Origin: Glossina fuscipes
Lineage: Eukaryota > Arthropoda > Insecta > Diptera > Glossinidae
NCBI RefSeq assembly: GCF_014805625.2
Contig: NW_023998459.1
Location: 62,001 to 126,000, forward strand
Length of the DNA stretch: 64,000 nucleotides
Direction: 5' to 3'
Part shown: positions 60,270-64,000 of the stretch, piece by piece
How the letters are laid out: each line of letters begins with the position of its first letter
Numbering within the stretch: the first letter of the stretch is position 1
Position numbers and translations under genes: made by a program
Notes under the pieces: generated by a model
The model's database searches: none
Told to the model about the DNA's origin: nothing
Seen by the model: only the letters and a program-made list of their open reading frames with translations

Positions 60270-60519
60270 CTCCAAAAGTAGATAGAGATTATGAAACGAA
60301 GAAAAAAACAAAAAAGGTTGTCACGTACACAAAAATAATCTCTCAAATTAGTCGTAAACTTCACACTATTGAAAACACAGTAAATGAAGAGCGCGCCAGA
60401 AAAAAACTGTAAATGCGAAAAAAACCAAAAAGAGACTTATTGACGCGAGCATCAGGTGCTGATCGCAAAAACGAACGTGAATATCTTGCCAAAAAGTTCA
60501 ACATAATTCAATATTCAAG
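60270..60519. other. Spacer between two LINE fragments
   Basis: No coding signal beyond the edge of the flanking elements. Confidence 0.4.
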
Positions 60520-60543
60520 ATATTATTATTACCATTGTTATTA

Positions 60544-63083
60544 TTATAATTTTAGACAAATAAAATAAATTCTTAGACTAAAAAGAGAACATTGAGCGCT
60601 AGCAACACAGGCTATCGGCTCTAATTTAAATAAATGTGCATTAGATAATGAGCTTAGTAGTATTAATAAAGTCATATATAGAATTAATATTCGATTCGAA
60701 GCTGATTTTAGAATGTCAAAAGGGTTAATCGTTCCAAATGCAATACTTCCAGCCAGGGAAAAGTTAAGGCAGTCGCTGAGAATATGCTCTATAGTGAGAG
60801 TTTGTCCACAATTGCAGATTGGGGGGGAAGACTTCTTCAAGATGTATTGGTGAGTTGCAATTGTATAACCAAGGCGAAAATGTTTACATCTTGATTTTCT
60901 CAACATTTGTTGGATATAAAAGTGGAGTTAATATAAAGAATTAATAAAAGACTAGTGCTGATGATGATATTGTTGATTTCCTTCTGTAATTTTCTCTTTG
61001 ACTTTTCTTCCAATAAAGATCCAACTTTTCCATGACATCATCCGTGATTAGGTGCAGAAGCAGCATACTTCGCCGCTCGATCATGCAATAGTAATCTTTC
61101 TCACGTCTTCACCGGCAATGGATTTGTTTGAGTTAAGAAGTTTGGGGACTATTTTAGCTTTTAACTCATACAGGCCAGTTTCAATTACAATATTATTTAA
61201 GGGCGTCGTTCGAAAAGCATAACAACTTGTTCTGACGGCTTGGTGATAGACCGGTTTAAGGATGTTGATATTAGATTTGCATCTATTCCCATAAATTATC
61301 AAAGCATAGTTAATTTTGCTTAAAACAAGCATTTTGGTAAGATAACCAATAGTGTTAATGTGCGCAATGACTTTTCCAAGCAAGGCACTGTATTGAATTC
61401 AACCCTCTTAAAATAGAATTTTTTAACCGAAGACAGTGTGCTCTCCAACTATATTTTTTTGGAAAACGTGAGCTCGAGAAAACGCAGCGTCTCCACGTTT
61501 TGTACTGGTAAGTCATTAATGTGCTTCAGTAGATTTCCTGCATCGTATATCTGCTTTCGAGAAATGGGAATTGTTTTTGATTTTTGTATAGAAATTTAAT
61601 CCCCTGATGAGTTTGCCCAGGTCCAATAGATTCAAGGATGTTGAATGCCTTCGTGCTATCCTTTTCTTTTGTAAAAATGTATACATCGTCCGTGTAGAGA
61701 CCATGTTCGATTCTCAGTACACGGCATTATTTTGCTAATAATAATTGAAAGCGGTCTGGAAAAGCATGACAGAAAGAGGAGATCCTTGCGGAATACCATT
61801 CATTAGCGGAAAGGAATCAGAGAGATGATTGTAGATGCGACATTTATGATTTGATGTAGTTGAAGAATTTGGATCCAACATTCTATGATTTTAAGAGTCT
61901 TAAAATAACATGAAGACCAACTCTGTCAAATACTTTTTCGAAATCAATTGAGAGAATCGTTACATGATTCCGTTCGGAAATTACTTTGCTCATGAAAAAA
62001 TAAGATATGTAAAAGAGCGTCGATGTACACTCTACCCCGCTTGAAACCAACTTGTTCCTCTGTAATCAGGTTCTTGGACTCAAGAAACCAAGATAATCTA
62101 GATGCCATAATCTTCTCTAATACTTTTGAGAGGCAAGATAAAAGAGAGTTTGGGCGTAGGTCTGATGCGACGGTGACATTTTTTGGCTTAGGAATTGAAA
62201 CAACTGTTTCTAGTTTCCACATGTAGGGTATACGGCCAGTCAAAAATACCGTATTGCATAGGTCCAGCAATTTCTTTTTACTTGAATTAGACAGAGCACT
62301 GATCATTTGGTATGAGGTGCGGTCTAGGCCAGGTGCCCTCCCCTTCGGTTTGGAGAGACAACTTTCAAGTTCTAAGGTAAATATGCAATTTTGCAGGAAC
62401 ATGGCGCGTCTGCCAATAGCATCTGAAAGAGAAATTGAAATCCTTTTATTTTCGATAAAAGCATTGGAAAAGTTGCTGTCAGAGGAGTATTCGCACCACA
62501 CTTTTCCAAACTAATTAAAAATCTCATATTCGTTAGTTAAGGTGTCAATAGGGGTGCAGATGGCAGAAATTTCGTTCAGATTTGAAGTCCCATTGAGTCT
62601 GTTGATTTTGTTCCAGATAGCTTTCATTGATGTATTTCTGTGAATTCTTTTTGAAAAAAGTTCGAAACTAAGTGCCTTTGATTTCCGAATACGGAGAATA
62701 AATTGTAGAGTTCTTGCTGAGAAAACGATTGCGAAGGTGGGATATAGAGGGAAAGCACTGTAAATTTTATGTTTAACATTATTTGTATGGCTACGGCTTG
62801 TATGTTTAAGCTAAAATTTATGCGTTTGTGATGTATACTTGATTTTATAAAAACACCAATTCCTTGTTTGGAAGATAAATTTTGATCAGCATTCGTTAAG
62901 TATCCAGTATACGATTTGGGTAGAATGGGATTAAAAGAGCTTCTACCTTGAATGGGTCCCTTGAAGCGATATAAAGGTTGGGTTGAAATCACTTACGAGT
63001 GTACGGAGTTCATCAAAATTATTAAGAACTCCGTTAATATTCCATTGTAGAATTTTAGAAACTTTATTTAATTGTAATGACAT
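60544..63083 (-). pseudogene. I-clade ORF2 (endonuclease, RT, C-terminal tail), broken
   Basis: ATG at 63083 starts MSLQLNKVSKILQWNINGVL, the usual opening of the endonuclease. The rest of that domain is in another frame (SSKQGIGVFIKSSIHHKRI, then LSLYIPPSQSF near 62700) and its second half is deleted. RT: PKGRAPGLDRTSYQMI, DLRPNSLLSCLSKVLEKIM and ITEEQVGFKRGR (62501-61990). Motif A is SIDFEKVFD (Asp codon 61943-61945), motif B NGIPQGSPLSVMLFQ (about 61790), and motif C YTDD (61684-61695). The thumb (61383-61081) and the tail (LRKSRCKHFRLGYTIATHQY, SPPICNCGQTLTIEHILSDC) follow. All RT catalytic Asp residues survive although frames change between blocks. RNase H is absent. Confidence 0.88.
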
Positions 63084-63104
63084 GGAAACGGAGTGGTAGG
63101 CGGA

Positions 63105-64000
63105 CTAAGTTGACATGTCAGAGTCTCCGTCGAAAAGGTCACTATAGGAATTTTGCGAGAATAATTTGTTCTTATCTGAAGTGTTCTCAAACTGAAGGTT
63201 GATTAAGGCATGAAAGATTGGTTTCATTACAAATTGAAATTTGTTGACTAGAGGCGAGAGTTGTTGATTCTGGGGAATTTAGTTTATTAGATTTTAGGAT
63301 ACGTGCTGTTGTTTTAATTTTTACAATGTTTGCTGTTGTTTTGATGTTTTCAATATGATCTTTGGCGGGTGGAGGAAATGATTTCACATTACATTTTATG
63401 GTTAATGGTAAAACATGTTTTTCGTTGGAAGAAGGCGTAGTTAAAGGCTTATTAGGGACGATTCGCGAAGCGACAACATCGTAGGTATTGCTTTTGCTAA
63501 TTCTTTGGGTTCCAGATGGATTAATTTCCCGGTATTTGCCTCCCGCCTCACCCTTGCTACAGGGAATTTTCTGTGTTGATTTTTACAATTTCACGCATCT
63601 GTACGAAACGTGGACATTGTTTGCATAACGCCGAGTATTGATCATTCCAATTTGAACAGAAACTACGTGTACAGCCTTCAGCATGTGAAGGAAGACCATA
63701 GTTAGCACAATATGGAGTACTGGTGCACCTTTTTGCCGTATGACCCGGGCATTGGCTGTTTTTGCACCTCATGGGATTTGGAATGTAGAGTTCCACTTTA
63801 CATTTATACCAAGCCACATCAACAGTTTACGGCAACCGGTAGCGATCAAAGGTCATAATAATCCTTCCTGTAAAAGAGCGGGTTTTTCCGTCGTCATTTA
63901 ATTTAGTGAGTTTATAGACTTCAGTCACTCCTTGATTGCCCATTTCACAAACTATTTCACCTTCCGGCGCATGCTTTAAGCAAGGGGCATAAACTACGCC
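63105..64000 (-). pseudogene. I-clade ORF1 (gag-like) with defective zinc knuckles, partial
   Basis: Nucleic-acid-binding protein of the retrotransposon. The frame enters from beyond 64000 with VVYAPCLKHAPEGEIV, then TGRIIMTFDRYRLP, an in-frame TAA (63827-63829), VAWYKCKVELYIPNPMRC and three Cys knuckles. In each knuckle the second Cys is replaced: CKNS, CANY and CSNW. The third also has Tyr for His (DQYSALC). The downstream linker shifts frame (63387-63187), and a stop at 63105-63107 (DMST then TAG) lies 21 nt before the ORF2 ATG. Confidence 0.85.

Larger units (their letters stand above)
60520..64000 (-). mobile_element. I-clade LINE, degraded, running off the window
   Basis: The order on the minus strand is ORF1 (gag-like, Cys-rich), endonuclease, reverse transcriptase, Cys-rich tail. 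The 3' end terminates in TAA-rich repeats (60521-60555 on the plus strand reads as TTATTATTATT-type units), the hallmark of I elements. The RNase H domain expected between the RT thumb and the tail is missing: only about 180 bp separates them. The 5' end lies beyond 64000. Many frameshifts and stops; not autonomous. Confidence 0.88.

Noticed and set aside
62023..62514. Plus-strand frames over the LINE RT
   Set aside because: Antisense to clear RT motifs on the minus strand.
1..64000. CRISPR arrays, tRNA or rRNA genes, bacterial-type operons
   Set aside because: No regularly spaced short repeats with unique spacers, no tRNA B-box with a matching fold, and no rRNA-like sequence were found by eye.

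Overview
AT-rich eukaryotic DNA, almost certainly from a dipteran insect. The evidence is a mellifera-type mariner, piggyBac-like relics, fragments of several insect LINE groups, and intronless secreted M13 (neprilysin-like) peptidase genes of the kind expanded in flies. The species cannot be fixed from sequence alone; a higher fly (fruit-fly or muscoid lineage) is my inference. There is no sign of operons, CRISPR or prokaryotic genes.

Layout. 0.8-2.0 kb: a mariner with both terminal inverted repeats and TA duplications, but a frameshifted, 3'-deleted transposase. 2.4-2.7 kb: a LINE reverse transcriptase (RT) shard. 4.4-5.1 kb: a dispersed non-coding repeat. 6.8-7.0 kb: a piggyBac scrap. 7.76-9.79 kb and 16.37-18.40 kb: two complete, intronless, tandem M13 metallopeptidase genes, the only clearly intact protein genes here. 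They are a mosaic of near-identical and strongly diverged blocks, with short duplicated flanks that include a TATA box. Between them, 11.1-13.1 kb holds rearranged LINE debris, including a tail-to-tail pair of RT fragments, and 13.9-15.1 kb holds more copies of the dispersed repeat.

18.5-26 kb is mostly unique non-coding DNA with a decayed ~198-bp repeat. 26.07-27.9 kb is a dead piggyBac-like element (left end with TTAA; first and third catalytic Asp lost). 28.2-28.4 kb and 32.0-33.1 kb hold local repeats, including 3.5 copies of a 177-bp satellite unit. 33.8-35.3 kb (minus strand) contains a tentative small gene beginning with a signal-peptide exon. 35.9-36.7 kb (minus strand) is a third, broken M13 copy. 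37.6-38.2 kb and 42.0-43.1 kb are LINE 3' fragments, and 43.6 kb and 47.1-47.3 kb are mariner relics.

From about 43.7 to 59.9 kb the DNA is very AT-rich and looks like intron or intergenic sequence. Its best coding signal is a 138-nt phase-1/phase-1 exon at 57.0 kb (minus strand) encoding a Thr/Pro-rich stalk, so part of the window is probably the long intron of a larger minus-strand gene. The last 4 kb is two LINE fragments on the minus strand: a 5' piece with a Cys-rich ORF1, then a degraded I-clade element running off the window end.

The two M13 paralogues should be secreted zinc endopeptidases with the same catalytic chemistry. They share short upstream regions and appear to be homogenised piecewise by gene conversion.
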